Shown: positions 1-6,855 of the stretch, piece by piece
How positions within the stretch are numbered: the first letter of the stretch is position 1
How the letters are laid out: each line of letters opens with the position of its first letter
Origin: Clostridia bacterium
GTDB taxonomy: Bacteria; Bacillota; Clostridia; UBA1381
NCBI GenBank assembly: GCA_008668455.1
Contig: RQCD01000079.1
Span: 1-13,124, forward strand
DNA: 13,124 nt
Direction: 5' to 3'
The notes under the pieces: model-generated
The model's database searches: none
What the model was told of the DNA's origin: nothing
Seen by the model: only the letters and a program-made list of their open reading frames with translations
Program-made: the position numbers and the translations under genes

Positions 1-12
1 ATTATATGCCAA
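1..12 (-). CDS. First codons of the gene after rsmH, probably ftsL-like (partial)
   Basis: Only four codons are in the window: a TTG start at 12-10 reading M-A-Y-N before the left edge. A good ribosome site (AAGGAG, complement of 23-28) lies 10 bases before this TTG, and rsmH ends at 32, so a tightly linked downstream gene is expected. In Firmicutes the gene after mraZ-rsmH is usually the small division protein gene ftsL. The identity comes from gene order alone; the start rests on the ribosome site. Confidence 0.3.
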
Positions 13-31
13 GGTATGTACACTCCTTATA

Positions 32-964
32 TCATATTTTTTCTATTATACGTAGCTTTGCGCTTTTAGATCGCGGGTTTTCTTTCTGTTCCTCCTTTGA
101 GGGGAGAATTGGTTTTCTTGAAATCATTTTAATTTCCGGCGCTTTTCCGCAGACGCAGACCGGAAAATCCTTTGGACAGGTACAGCCTGCTGCCAATCGT
201 TTCATCGTGTTTTTCACAATCCGATCCTCCAGGGAATGGAATGTGATCACGGCAAGTCTTCCTCCGGGCACGAGTGCATGAATAAAATCCTCCACCGCCT
301 GCTCTAAAATGGAAAGTTCATCATTTACTTCAATCCGGATTGCCTGAAAAATCCGCTTTGCCGGATGAGATCCCTCCTGCCGCGCCCCCTTTGGGATTGC
401 AGCCTTGATGATTTCCACCAGCTCGCCGGTGGTTTTAATCGGTTTTTCCGATCTCCTGTCTAAGATAAATTCTGCCACACGCTTTGACCAGTTTTCCTCG
501 CCGTATTCGTAAAAAATCCGGGTCAGATCGTCTTTGGAATATTCATTCACAATGGTATAAGCGCTTTTGGTATTCTGCCGGTTCATGCGCATATCCAGGG
601 GTGCATCGTGCATGTAGGAAAATCCGCGGTCTGCCTCATCCAGCTGATAGGAGGAAACTCCCAAGTCTAACACGGCGCCGTCAATTTCTGCAACTCCCAG
701 ATCATTTAAAATAGAAGAAATTTCAGAAAAATTTCGGTTTACAAGGGTGACCCGGTCTGAAAATGCGGCAAGCCGTATTTTTGCAGCGGCAATTGCATCC
801 TGATCCTGATCAATGCCGATCAGTTTTCCGTGTGCACTTCGGGAAAGAATCCCGTAAGAATGTCCGCCGCCGCCGAGCGTGCCGTCTGCATAGATACCCT
901 CCGGCTTTATTTTTAATGCGTCCATGGTTTCTTCAAAAAGAACCGAAACATGTTTAAATTCCAT
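32..964 (-). CDS. rsmH: 16S rRNA (cytosine(1402)-N(4))-methyltransferase RsmH (MraW)
   Basis: This SAM-dependent methyltransferase adds the N4 methyl group to C1402 of 16S rRNA in the decoding centre of the small subunit. The 310-residue length is typical of the family. The glycine-rich SAM motif DGTLGGGGHS lies at about residues 27-36, followed by the acidic IGIDQDQDA motif. Family signatures LDLGVSSYQLDEADRGFSY, DMRMN, PAKRIFQAIRIEVNDEL and ITFHSLEDRIVK follow in the usual order. The start (MEFKHVSV) is the standard N-terminus. It begins 10 bases after the mraZ stop, so it is co-transcribed with mraZ from the promoter near 1480-1508 and shares MraZ control. Nothing is missing or odd. The assignment is secure from motifs and gene order. 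Confidence 0.97.
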   Translation of the reverse strand: MEFKHVSVLFEETMDALKIKPEGIYADGTLGGGGHSYGILSRSAHGKLIGIDQDQDAIAAAKIRLAAFSDRVTLVNRNFSEISSILNDLGVAEIDGAVLDLGVSSYQLDEADRGFSYMHDAPLDMRMNRQNTKSAYTIVNEYSKDDLTRIFYEYGEENWSKRVAEFILDRRSEKPIKTTGELVEIIKAAIPKGARQEGSHPAKRIFQAIRIEVNDELSILEQAVEDFIHALVPGGRLAVITFHSLEDRIVKNTMKRLAAGCTCPKDFPVCVCGKAPEIKMISRKPILPSKEEQKENPRSKSAKLRIIEKI

Positions 965-974
965 GGCTTCTTAC

Positions 975-1418
975 CTATATATTAATGTTGTATTTCTGGA
1001 TGCCCTCTAAGATCAGATCATCCTCTATGTCCTCATTTGCAGCGTCCCATGCAGCCTGACTCCAGATTTCAAGCTTGGTGTTGCTGCCGATCAGCATAAT
1101 ATCCTTTTCTAAGCCGGCATAAGAAATCAACTCCGGCGTCAGCGGAACGCGTCCCTGCTTGTCCAGCTCTACGCAAAGCGTCTTTCCGAATAAGCGGCGC
1201 TGAAAGCGTGCGGCATTTTTATCCAAGGCAGTCGGAAGCTCGCGCACCTTTTGTGCAATAATCTCCCATTCCTCCTGGGAATAAAGATTTAAGCAATGCT
1301 CTGCCGGGGATGGGGCAATAAAAATTGTGCCGGATAACTTTTCCCGGATTTTTGCAGGCAGAATAAAGCGATTTCTTTCATCTAACTGACGTGCGTACTC
1401 GCCGACAAAGTATACCAT
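975..1418 (-). CDS. mraZ: MraZ, transcriptional regulator at the head of the dcw cluster
   Basis: MraZ is a ring-forming DNA-binding protein that represses its own division/cell-wall operon. The 147-residue product has the two SpoVT/AbrB-like beta-barrel halves expected. The first is around residues 5-50 (GEYARQLDERNRFILPAKIREKL region). The second is around 78-125 (VELDKQGRVPLTPELISYAGL, then the IGSNTKLEIWS strand). The start is supported by a strong ribosome site GGGAGGAT (complement of 1424-1431). It is the first gene of the minus-strand cluster and is followed by rsmH after 10 bases. Ten-base-phased repeats just upstream match the layout of MraZ binding sites, which suggests autoregulation. 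The C-terminal tail after the second domain (NEDIEDDLILEGIQKYNINI) is acidic and slightly longer than in short homologues. Confidence 0.96.
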   Translation of the reverse strand: MVYFVGEYARQLDERNRFILPAKIREKLSGTIFIAPSPAEHCLNLYSQEEWEIIAQKVRELPTALDKNAARFQRRLFGKTLCVELDKQGRVPLTPELISYAGLEKDIMLIGSNTKLEIWSQAAWDAANEDIEDDLILEGIQKYNINI

Positions 1419-1440
1419 CCGACATCCTCCCTTTCAAAAT

Positions 1441-1508
1441 TTTCTTCCCATTCGCTCCAATTCACTCACTTATACTCCAATTATACACTATTCTTTGCAA
1501 ATATACAA
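1441..1508 (-). promoter_or_regulatory. mraZ promoter with MraZ-type 10-base-phased operator repeats
   Basis: Read on the minus strand, a -35 TTGTAT (1508-1503) and a perfect -10 TATAAT (1485-1480) are 17 bases apart, which puts the start of transcription near 1473. From the -10 downwards come TGGAG (1479-1475), GTGAG (1469-1465), TGGAG (1459-1455) and GGGAA (1449-1445), each separated by 5 bases, so they repeat every 10 bases. E. coli MraZ is known to bind TGGGN repeats with 5-base gaps at the same place. The role as MraZ operator is inferred from this match. Confidence 0.75.
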
Positions 1509-1620
1509 GTCTTTTTTGAAAAAAATTTTTAATTTAACTAACATTTTTTTGTAAAATTCGTCACGAAGGTGTAATATGATTGTAAAAAAGATAAAAATGG
1601 TACAATTTTTAATGAAACTC

Positions 1621-1649
1621 TTGCATGGATTTCTCTTTTTGTGTATAAT
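1621..1649 (+). promoter_or_regulatory. Predicted sigma-A promoter of the first AraC-type gene
   Basis: TTGCAT (1621-1626) and TATAAT (1644-1649) are separated by exactly 17 bases. Transcription should start near 1656, about 30 bases before the ATG at 1687. The promoter lies inside the upstream extension of the open frame, which argues against the earlier ATG codons at 1576 and 1648. The upstream stretch 1509-1620 is very A+T rich and shows no other gene. Confidence 0.65.
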
Positions 1650-1686
1650 GAAAAAGAAATCAAAAAACGGAGACTGGGTGATAGGG

Positions 1687-2469
1687 ATGTCAGAAAAAAA
1701 GCATTTGCTGCGTATGTCAGAATCGACCGGAATCAGACTTTTGCACAATGCAGAGGGATTTGAGCATATTCATTCGAGAGCGGAATTTGCTGTGGTACTC
1801 GATGGCCGTATATGGGTGAAACGGGAGGAACGCGAGTATCTTCTATCTTGTGGAGAGGCAGTCCTTTTAATGCCCTACGAAATGCATGCCTATCGGCCGG
1901 ATGGAGAATCAGATGTAATCATTGCAGAATTTGATCCGACTTATTCTGAAGAGCTTTCTGGGGTGGCAGGATGTATTGGCGGTCTTTTTCATGTTTCAGA
2001 GAGCACGCGTGCTTACCTGATGTCTATTTATCCGCAGCGTGAGGATTCTTCAATTTATTTAAAATCTTTTATTTATCCGGTTTTACGTGAATTTTTTCTG
2101 GAGAATAAATCCTGGAGCAAAATGAGGAGCCATTCTCAATTGCTGCAGGATGTGTTTCGATATATTGAGGAACACTTTCCGGAGGAGATTACCTTAAAAA
2201 GTGCAGCAGCAGCGATTGGATGCAGCTATGTGTATTTAAGCAGAGCGTTTTCCGGAGCAGTCGGACTTCCTTTTACCACCTATGTAAATCGGTTTCGGGT
2301 TATTCAGTCTCTCAGGGTTTTGAACGGGTCGGATGTGACGGTTACCGAAGCAGCATACGAATGCGGCTTTGGCTCGGTCAGAAGTTATAACCGTTCTTTC
2401 CAAAAATATCTTGGAATGACGCCGAGAGAGTATCGGCAATACGGGTATTGTTATTTTATAAAAGGTTAA
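1687..2469 (+). CDS. AraC-family transcriptional regulator with N-terminal cupin domain
   Basis: A 260-residue regulator. Residues about 18-85 look like the beta-rich AraC/cupin sensor domain: histidines H26 and H29 in FEHIHSRAEF, then a GEAVLLMPYEMHAY strand that is typical of sugar-sensing members. Residues about 165-250 form the double helix-turn-helix. The first is around 168-189 (AAAAIGCSYVYLSRAF). The second is around 217-240 (VTEAAYECGF, SYNRSFQKYLGMTPREYR), which is the standard AraC signature. The frame is open back to 1576, but the start at 1687 is preferred because a good promoter sits at 1621-1649 and the extra residues are unlike the family. The next gene starts 85 bases downstream on the same strand, so this protein probably controls the transporter and beta-helix genes. 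The inducer is unknown. Confidence 0.88.
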   Translation: MSEKKHLLRMSESTGIRLLHNAEGFEHIHSRAEFAVVLDGRIWVKREEREYLLSCGEAVLLMPYEMHAYRPDGESDVIIAEFDPTYSEELSGVAGCIGGLFHVSESTRAYLMSIYPQREDSSIYLKSFIYPVLREFFLENKSWSKMRSHSQLLQDVFRYIEEHFPEEITLKSAAAAIGCSYVYLSRAFSGAVGLPFTTYVNRFRVIQSLRVLNGSDVTVTEAAYECGFGSVRSYNRSFQKYLGMTPREYRQYGYCYFIKG

Positions 2470-2478
2470 ATATTGTCT

Positions 2479-2527
2479 GATATTCGCTAAATATCTTCTT
2501 GCTATCCTGTGCTTTGTTTTATATAAT
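2479..2527 (+). promoter_or_regulatory. Promoter of the transporter/beta-helix pair with adjacent inverted repeat
   Basis: TTGCTA (2499-2504) and TATAAT (2522-2527) are 17 bases apart, upstream of a strong ribosome site GAGGAGG (2544-2550). Just before the -35 lies a perfect inverted repeat, GATATT (2479-2484) and AATATC (2490-2495), with a 5-base gap. Its position next to the -35 suits an activator or repressor site, possibly for the AraC-type protein encoded just upstream, although that family usually prefers direct repeats. A small palindrome GCTATAGC occurs at 2531-2538. Confidence 0.55.
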
Positions 2528-2554
2528 AATGCTATAGCAGAGAGAGGAGGGCGC

Positions 2555-3436
2555 ATGATGATATTTTATGTGATGGCAGTGCTGGTGGCGGCAATCAACG
2601 GCACTGGCTCACTGACCCAGAAGCTATGGCAGAAAAAAACAATGATGATTCCGCATGCCGAATCGGTTTATATCCTGTTGATGTCGTCCTTTGCGACTGT
2701 AGCATTTTTTGTCATGAATAGATTTTCAGTTGTAGTTAACCGCTATACACTGATTTGTTCGATGGGTTTTGCCATATGTGCAATTTTAGCAAATCTGTTA
2801 ATCCTTTTGGCAATGTCGCAGATGAGCTTGCTTTTATGCTCGGTGTTTCAGCGCGGAAGCACGCTTTTGATCTGGCTTTGGGGTGTTTTGGTGATGCACG
2901 ATTCTGTGCAGGCTGTTCAGGTGCTTGCTGCCGTTTTGATGACGGCATCCATCCTGGTTCCGTTATATGGAAATCAGCGTCACGTCATCACCAAAAAGGC
3001 AGTTTTGAACGGTGTGGCAATGATAGTAAATAGCGCAGCGTCATCCATTATTTTAAAATATTACACGCAAAATCAACAGAAAATGTCGGATAGCTGTTTA
3101 TGCCTTTACACGAATCTGTTGATGCTGGGCTACATACTGATTCGGGCTGTGCTTTCCAAAAACCGAAAAGAGCAGATGATTGCCTTGTCGAAAACAAAGA
3201 GATTCCAGTTCTATATCCTACTGGGAACAGTTGGAAGTAATTTGGCGACTGTTTTATCTATGTATGTTATGAGGCATATCCCGATTTCGGTTTATTCTGT
3301 AATTTCCTCGGCGGCTGGCTTTGTGATTGTGTTTATCAATTCCAAGGTGATCTTCCGGGAGGAATGCTCCGGGCAGGAGTTAATTTCATTTCTTTTTTCT
3401 GCGGCAGCAGTATTGCTAATGTTGATTAAATTTTAG
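2555..3436 (+). CDS. DMT-superfamily (EamA-like) membrane transporter, substrate unknown
   Basis: This 293-residue protein is almost entirely hydrophobic. About ten membrane segments can be drawn, near residues 2-20, 35-54, 64-86, 88-110, 117-137, 145-165, 178-197, 214-233, 238-260 and 271-293. Two five-helix halves of this length are the hallmark of drug/metabolite transporters (EamA type). The central loop around 198-213 is basic (SKNRKEQ...SKTKR). Two adjacent ATGs exist. The ribosome site is 4 bases from the first (2555) and 7 from the second (2558), so the second may be used. The beta-helix gene follows after 14 bases with its own ribosome site, which suggests co-transcription. DMT members carry metabolites, nucleotide sugars or drugs, and the direction of transport cannot be told here. 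No specific family is recognised. Confidence 0.72.
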   Translation: MMIFYVMAVLVAAINGTGSLTQKLWQKKTMMIPHAESVYILLMSSFATVAFFVMNRFSVVVNRYTLICSMGFAICAILANLLILLAMSQMSLLLCSVFQRGSTLLIWLWGVLVMHDSVQAVQVLAAVLMTASILVPLYGNQRHVITKKAVLNGVAMIVNSAASSIILKYYTQNQQKMSDSCLCLYTNLLMLGYILIRAVLSKNRKEQMIALSKTKRFQFYILLGTVGSNLATVLSMYVMRHIPISVYSVISSAAGFVIVFINSKVIFREECSGQELISFLFSAAAVLLMLIKF

Positions 3437-3450
3437 AAGGAGAGATTGTA

Positions 3451-5487
3451 ATGTACAATTACGCAAATGTATCAACGCTTTATGTTTCACAGGAAAAAGG
3501 AAAACCGTATTATTCCGGTTTTTCAGCGAAACAAGACGGGTTTGGAAACGGACCGCTTCCGGGGATTGAGGAGGCGCTTATGAAGGTGTATCAGCTGCGG
3601 TGCGGCGGAGGCAGGCAGCCGGTCCGGATTGTGATGATGGATGAGGAGTATTATCTTTCTGCGCCGGTGTCTCTGGAATATGAAAAGCTTCTGAAGTATC
3701 GGGAGAACGACTGTCTTTTGGATATTCAGTTTGAATCCTATGGAAACCGCCGCTGCCGTGTGATCGGCGGAAAGAGATTAAAGGGGTTTCAGAGAGACAC
3801 TTTTAACGGGCATGCGTGCTTTTCAGCCGAAATTCCGGAGGTCAAAAGCGGAGACTGGAATTTTACCGATCTGTATGTGGACGGAGAGCGTGCAAAGCTG
3901 ACGCGCTATCCAAAGGAGGGAACGCTCCACTGTCTCGGAACGGAAAATCCGGAGGGAACGTTACATACCCATTCCTCCCGGTGGTTTATCGCAAGAAAAG
4001 AAGATTTAAACCATCTTTCCGGCATTGAGGACGCAATTATCAGCTATTACCATTATTGGATTGATGAGCATTCGCCGGTGGAAAGCTACGACCGGGAAAC
4101 CGGAAAGCTGACCATGAAGTATCAGAGCCGTTTTAAAATCACCAATCATTATGAGGATAATCCGAACGACCCGGCGAATTTAGAGTATTATGTGGAAAAT
4201 CTGCCGGAGCTGTTTGAAAATCCGGGAGAGTGGTATCTGGACCGGCATGCAGGAAAGCTTTATTATATGCCGGAGCGGGAGGATCAGACGCCGGAAAATA
4301 TTTGTGTGTATGCACCGATGACGGACGCGTTCTTTCAGATTACCGGAACGGAGGAATGGAGCGCGGAGTATATCCGGTTCCGCGGATTGGATTTCATTTG
4401 TACAAAAGGAGATTATGCAAGTACGTCTGGGTGTAGTCTGCCGGAGGATGAGGGGCAGGTTTTTGGGAGCGATAATCAGTCGGTTGCCTATGCGCCCGGA
4501 GCAATTAACCTTTCCTATGCGCATGGATGCTCGTTTGAGGATTGCAGCTTTCAGAATATCGGCATCCACGGAATTTGTATCGGCAAGGGGTGCAGCGATA
4601 TTCGGATTGAAAATTGCCGCTTTTATGATATGGGCGCCGGCGGAATTAAGATTTTCGGCGGCGAATATGACGAGGAAAAAAGCACTTGGACACATCATAA
4701 CAGTATCAAAAACTGTGAAATTTCACATTGCGGAAAACGGTATGCCGCCGGCTGCGGAATTCTTTTGTGCCACACCAGTCATAACGAGATTTTAGAGAAC
4801 ACCATCAGCTATTTGGACTATTCCGGGATTTCGGTCGGCTGGGTTTGGGGATATCAAAACTCCAACACATACGGAAACCGGATTTCAAAGAATCATGTAC
4901 ACCATATCGGTATGGGAAATCTTTCGGATATGGGAGGAATTTATCTTTTAGGAAAACAGCGCGGGACGGTTGTGTCGGAAAATGTGATCCATGATATTCT
5001 TGGCAGACAGTACGGCGGCTGGGGAATCTACACAGACGAGGGCAGCAGTTATGTGGTTGTGGAAAGAAATCTTGTCTATCGCGCGTCCGCAGAATGCTAT
5101 CATCAGCATTTCGGCAGTAATGTGGCAGTGCGGAATAATATTTTTGCCATCGGCGGTCTGGCAGTCGTTCGGCATTCGATTGACGAAATGCATACAGGAC
5201 TGTTTCTGGAGCAAAATATTCTGGTGGCAGACAATACGCCGATCTTTAGTGCGATTGAGGGCAAGAAAGGAATGACCGCAGCAATCCAGTCGCATCATAA
5301 CCTGATCTTTGATCTGAGCGGAAAAGAGCCGGTTTTGTTCCGGTATGAGGAGCAGGATATTCCGCTGTCTGAGGCGCAGTCTGCCGGCTATGAGCAGGAC
5401 AGCGTCTGGTGCGATCCAAAGCTTTCGGAGAATTTCGAACTGTCCGCAGAATCACCGGTTGAATGCATTGGATTTCAAAAAATATAG
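3451..5487 (+). CDS. Right-handed parallel beta-helix protein, probable GH141-like glycoside hydrolase, cytoplasmic
   Basis: A 678-residue protein with no signal peptide or membrane segment, so it should act inside the cell. The N-terminus resembles the usual opening of these beta-helix enzymes (LYVS..., then PVRIVMMDEEYYLSAPVSLE and VIGGKRLKGF). A LYVDGERAKLTRYPKEG module at about 142-158 is common in GH141-like proteins. From about 350 to 580 short coils repeat with NxI/CxF ladders. Conserved patches are LSDMGGIY (491-498), GGWGIYTDEGSS (522-533) and HQHFG (551-555). Histidine and acidic clusters there probably line the active site. Characterised GH141 members include a fucosidase acting on rhamnogalacturonan-II and a xylanase; pectate-lyase-like or epimerase activity is an alternative. 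The start has AAGGAG at 3437-3442. The close upstream transporter suggests work on an imported or exported oligosaccharide. The fold is fairly sure, the substrate is not. Confidence 0.75.
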   Translation: MYNYANVSTLYVSQEKGKPYYSGFSAKQDGFGNGPLPGIEEALMKVYQLRCGGGRQPVRIVMMDEEYYLSAPVSLEYEKLLKYRENDCLLDIQFESYGNRRCRVIGGKRLKGFQRDTFNGHACFSAEIPEVKSGDWNFTDLYVDGERAKLTRYPKEGTLHCLGTENPEGTLHTHSSRWFIARKEDLNHLSGIEDAIISYYHYWIDEHSPVESYDRETGKLTMKYQSRFKITNHYEDNPNDPANLEYYVENLPELFENPGEWYLDRHAGKLYYMPEREDQTPENICVYAPMTDAFFQITGTEEWSAEYIRFRGLDFICTKGDYASTSGCSLPEDEGQVFGSDNQSVAYAPGAINLSYAHGCSFEDCSFQNIGIHGICIGKGCSDIRIENCRFYDMGAGGIKIFGGEYDEEKSTWTHHNSIKNCEISHCGKRYAAGCGILLCHTSHNEILENTISYLDYSGISVGWVWGYQNSNTYGNRISKNHVHHIGMGNLSDMGGIYLLGKQRGTVVSENVIHDILGRQYGGWGIYTDEGSSYVVVERNLVYRASAECYHQHFGSNVAVRNNIFAIGGLAVVRHSIDEMHTGLFLEQNILVADNTPIFSAIEGKKGMTAAIQSHHNLIFDLSGKEPVLFRYEEQDIPLSEAQSAGYEQDSVWCDPKLSENFELSAESPVECIGFQKI

Positions 5488-5505
5488 GAGAATTTGAAAA
5501 AAGAC

Positions 5506-5533
5506 TTGAAAAAATGAAAAAACGTGGTATAAT
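5506..5533 (+). promoter_or_regulatory. Promoter of the T-box/pheST unit
   Basis: TTGAAA (5506-5511) and TATAAT (5528-5533) are 16 bases apart. TG at 5525-5526 one base before the -10 makes an extended -10 element. Transcription should begin near 5540. No separate terminator is visible for the preceding beta-helix gene (stop at 5487). Any read-through would enter the T-box leader. Confidence 0.72.
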
Positions 5534-5539
5534 ATTAGT

Positions 5540-5796
5540 ATGAAAAGCGATGATGAAATTCAGTAGGCAGTCAATTCGCCATAAGAGAGCAGAGGTCACG
5601 GGCTGAAAGCCGCTGCGGTAAGAGGACTTGCTGAACCTTCGTTTCGGAGCTGTGCCGGTGAAGTGGAAATGGGTAGCTGGCGCCGGTTACCTGCGTCCGT
5701 TAACGTAAATGAAGCGTCTGTCTTTGTGCAGAAATCAGGGTGGTACCGCGGAAGTATTTTCGTCCCTGCATGGATTTATCCATGCAGGGATTTTTT
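5540..5796 (+). promoter_or_regulatory. T-box riboswitch, tRNA-Phe responsive
   Basis: The leader ahead of pheS reads the charging state of tRNA-Phe. The invariant T-box, AGGGTGGTACCGCG, is at 5737-5750. Its AGGG can pair with CCCT at 5764-5767 to make the antiterminator, and the same CCCT is part of the terminator stem. Stem I features are visible: an AGTA element near 5562-5565, AGAGAG near 5584, and GCTGAAAG near 5612-5619. The specifier codon is TTC (Phe) at 5638-5640, placed as usual as GAA + 2 bases + codon before a GGAGC. Uncharged tRNA-Phe should stabilise the antiterminator and switch pheST on. The Phe specifier agrees with the genes controlled. Confidence 0.95.
5763..5796 (+). terminator. 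T-box regulated intrinsic terminator
   Basis: A perfect 12-base-pair stem (5763-5774 with 5779-5790), a four-base loop TTTA and six T residues at 5791-5796 form a strong rho-independent terminator. Its left arm overlaps the sequence needed for the antiterminator, so the two structures exclude each other. Confidence 0.93.
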
Positions 5797-5822
5797 CATT
5801 AAAATATGGAAGGATTGATTAG

Positions 5823-6842
5823 ATGAAAGAAAAGCTGCAGCAGATCCGGCAGAATGTAACCGATTTGCTTGCCGAGACAAAGGATTTAGAGGGTCTGGAT
5901 CAGCTCCGGATTCGTTTTTTGGGGAAAAAAGGAGAGCTGACTGCCGTTTTAAAGGGCATGGGTGCGCTCTCAAGCGAGGAACGTCCGAAGATCGGTGCGC
6001 TTGCAAATGAGATTCGCACATTCCTGGAAAAGGAAATTGACGAGCGAAAAGCAGAGCTTTCCAAAAAGCTTCAGGAGGAAAAGCTGAAAAGAGAAGTCAT
6101 CGACGTTACCATGCCGGGCAGAAAGCAGGAGTTAGGACATATGCATCCGCTTTCCCAGGTACTGGATGAGGTGCAGAAGGTCTTTATCGGCATGGGATTT
6201 CAGATTGCCGAAGGTCCGGAGGTGGAATATGATTACTATAACTTTGAGGCATTAAATATTCCCAAAAATCATCCGGCGCGCGATACACAGGATACCTTTT
6301 ATGTAGAGGATAATATTGTATTAAGAACGCAAACCTCGCCGATGCAGGTACGCGTGATGGAAAAGCAAAAGCCGCCGATCCGGATTATCGCGCCGGGGCG
6401 CGTGTACCGGAGTGACGCTGTGGACGCAACCCATTCTCCGATTTTCCATCAGATTGAGGGATTGGTGGTAGATAAGGGCGTTACCATGGCAGATCTGAAA
6501 GGAACGCTGGAGGCGTTTATCAAGGAGCTCTACGGACAGGACGCAAAGGTTCGTTTTCGTCCGCATCATTTCCCGTTTACCGAACCGTCTGCGGAAATGG
6601 ACGTTTCCTGCTTTGTTTGCGGCGGCGAAGGCTGCCGCGTCTGCAAGGGTGAGGGATGGATCGAGATTTTAGGCTGCGGTATGGTACATCCAAAGGTTTT
6701 GGCGAATTGCGGAATTGATCCGGAGGTCTATTCCGGCTTCGCATTTGGCCTGGGACTGGAAAGAATCGTTATGCGCCGCTATGGCATTGACGATCTTCGT
6801 TTGTTCTATGAAAACGACATGAGATTTTTAAATCAGTTCTAA
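5823..6842 (+). CDS. pheS: Phenylalanyl-tRNA synthetase alpha subunit
   Basis: This is the catalytic subunit of the (alpha-beta)2 class II synthetase that charges tRNA-Phe in the cytoplasm. The 339-residue length is normal. The first 100 or so residues are a charged coiled-coil arm that contacts tRNA. Class II motif 2 is around 184-212 (APGRVYRSDAVDATHSPIFHQ), and motif 3 is GFAFGLGLERI at 305-315. FTEPSAEMDV at 252-261 is part of the Phe/ATP pocket. A cysteine-rich loop (C263, C266, C271, C274, C285) resembles the zinc-like knuckle found in many Firmicutes PheS proteins. The ATG follows a GGAAGG ribosome site by about 8 bases. The gene is controlled by the T-box upstream and linked to pheT with a 13-base gap. 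Confidence 0.98.
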   Translation: MKEKLQQIRQNVTDLLAETKDLEGLDQLRIRFLGKKGELTAVLKGMGALSSEERPKIGALANEIRTFLEKEIDERKAELSKKLQEEKLKREVIDVTMPGRKQELGHMHPLSQVLDEVQKVFIGMGFQIAEGPEVEYDYYNFEALNIPKNHPARDTQDTFYVEDNIVLRTQTSPMQVRVMEKQKPPIRIIAPGRVYRSDAVDATHSPIFHQIEGLVVDKGVTMADLKGTLEAFIKELYGQDAKVRFRPHHFPFTEPSAEMDVSCFVCGGEGCRVCKGEGWIEILGCGMVHPKVLANCGIDPEVYSGFAFGLGLERIVMRRYGIDDLRLFYENDMRFLNQF

Positions 6843-6855
6843 AGGAGGGGATCGT

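Noticed and set aside
1576..1686. Upstream extension of the first AraC-type gene (37 extra codons)
   Set aside because: A well-formed promoter at 1621-1649 lies inside it, and the added residues do not look like this family. An AAGG before ATG 1576 was noted but is weaker evidence.
4180..4795. Large frames on both strands inside the beta-helix gene
   Set aside because: They are shadows of a long gene with strong family motifs; no initiation signals and no recognisable products.
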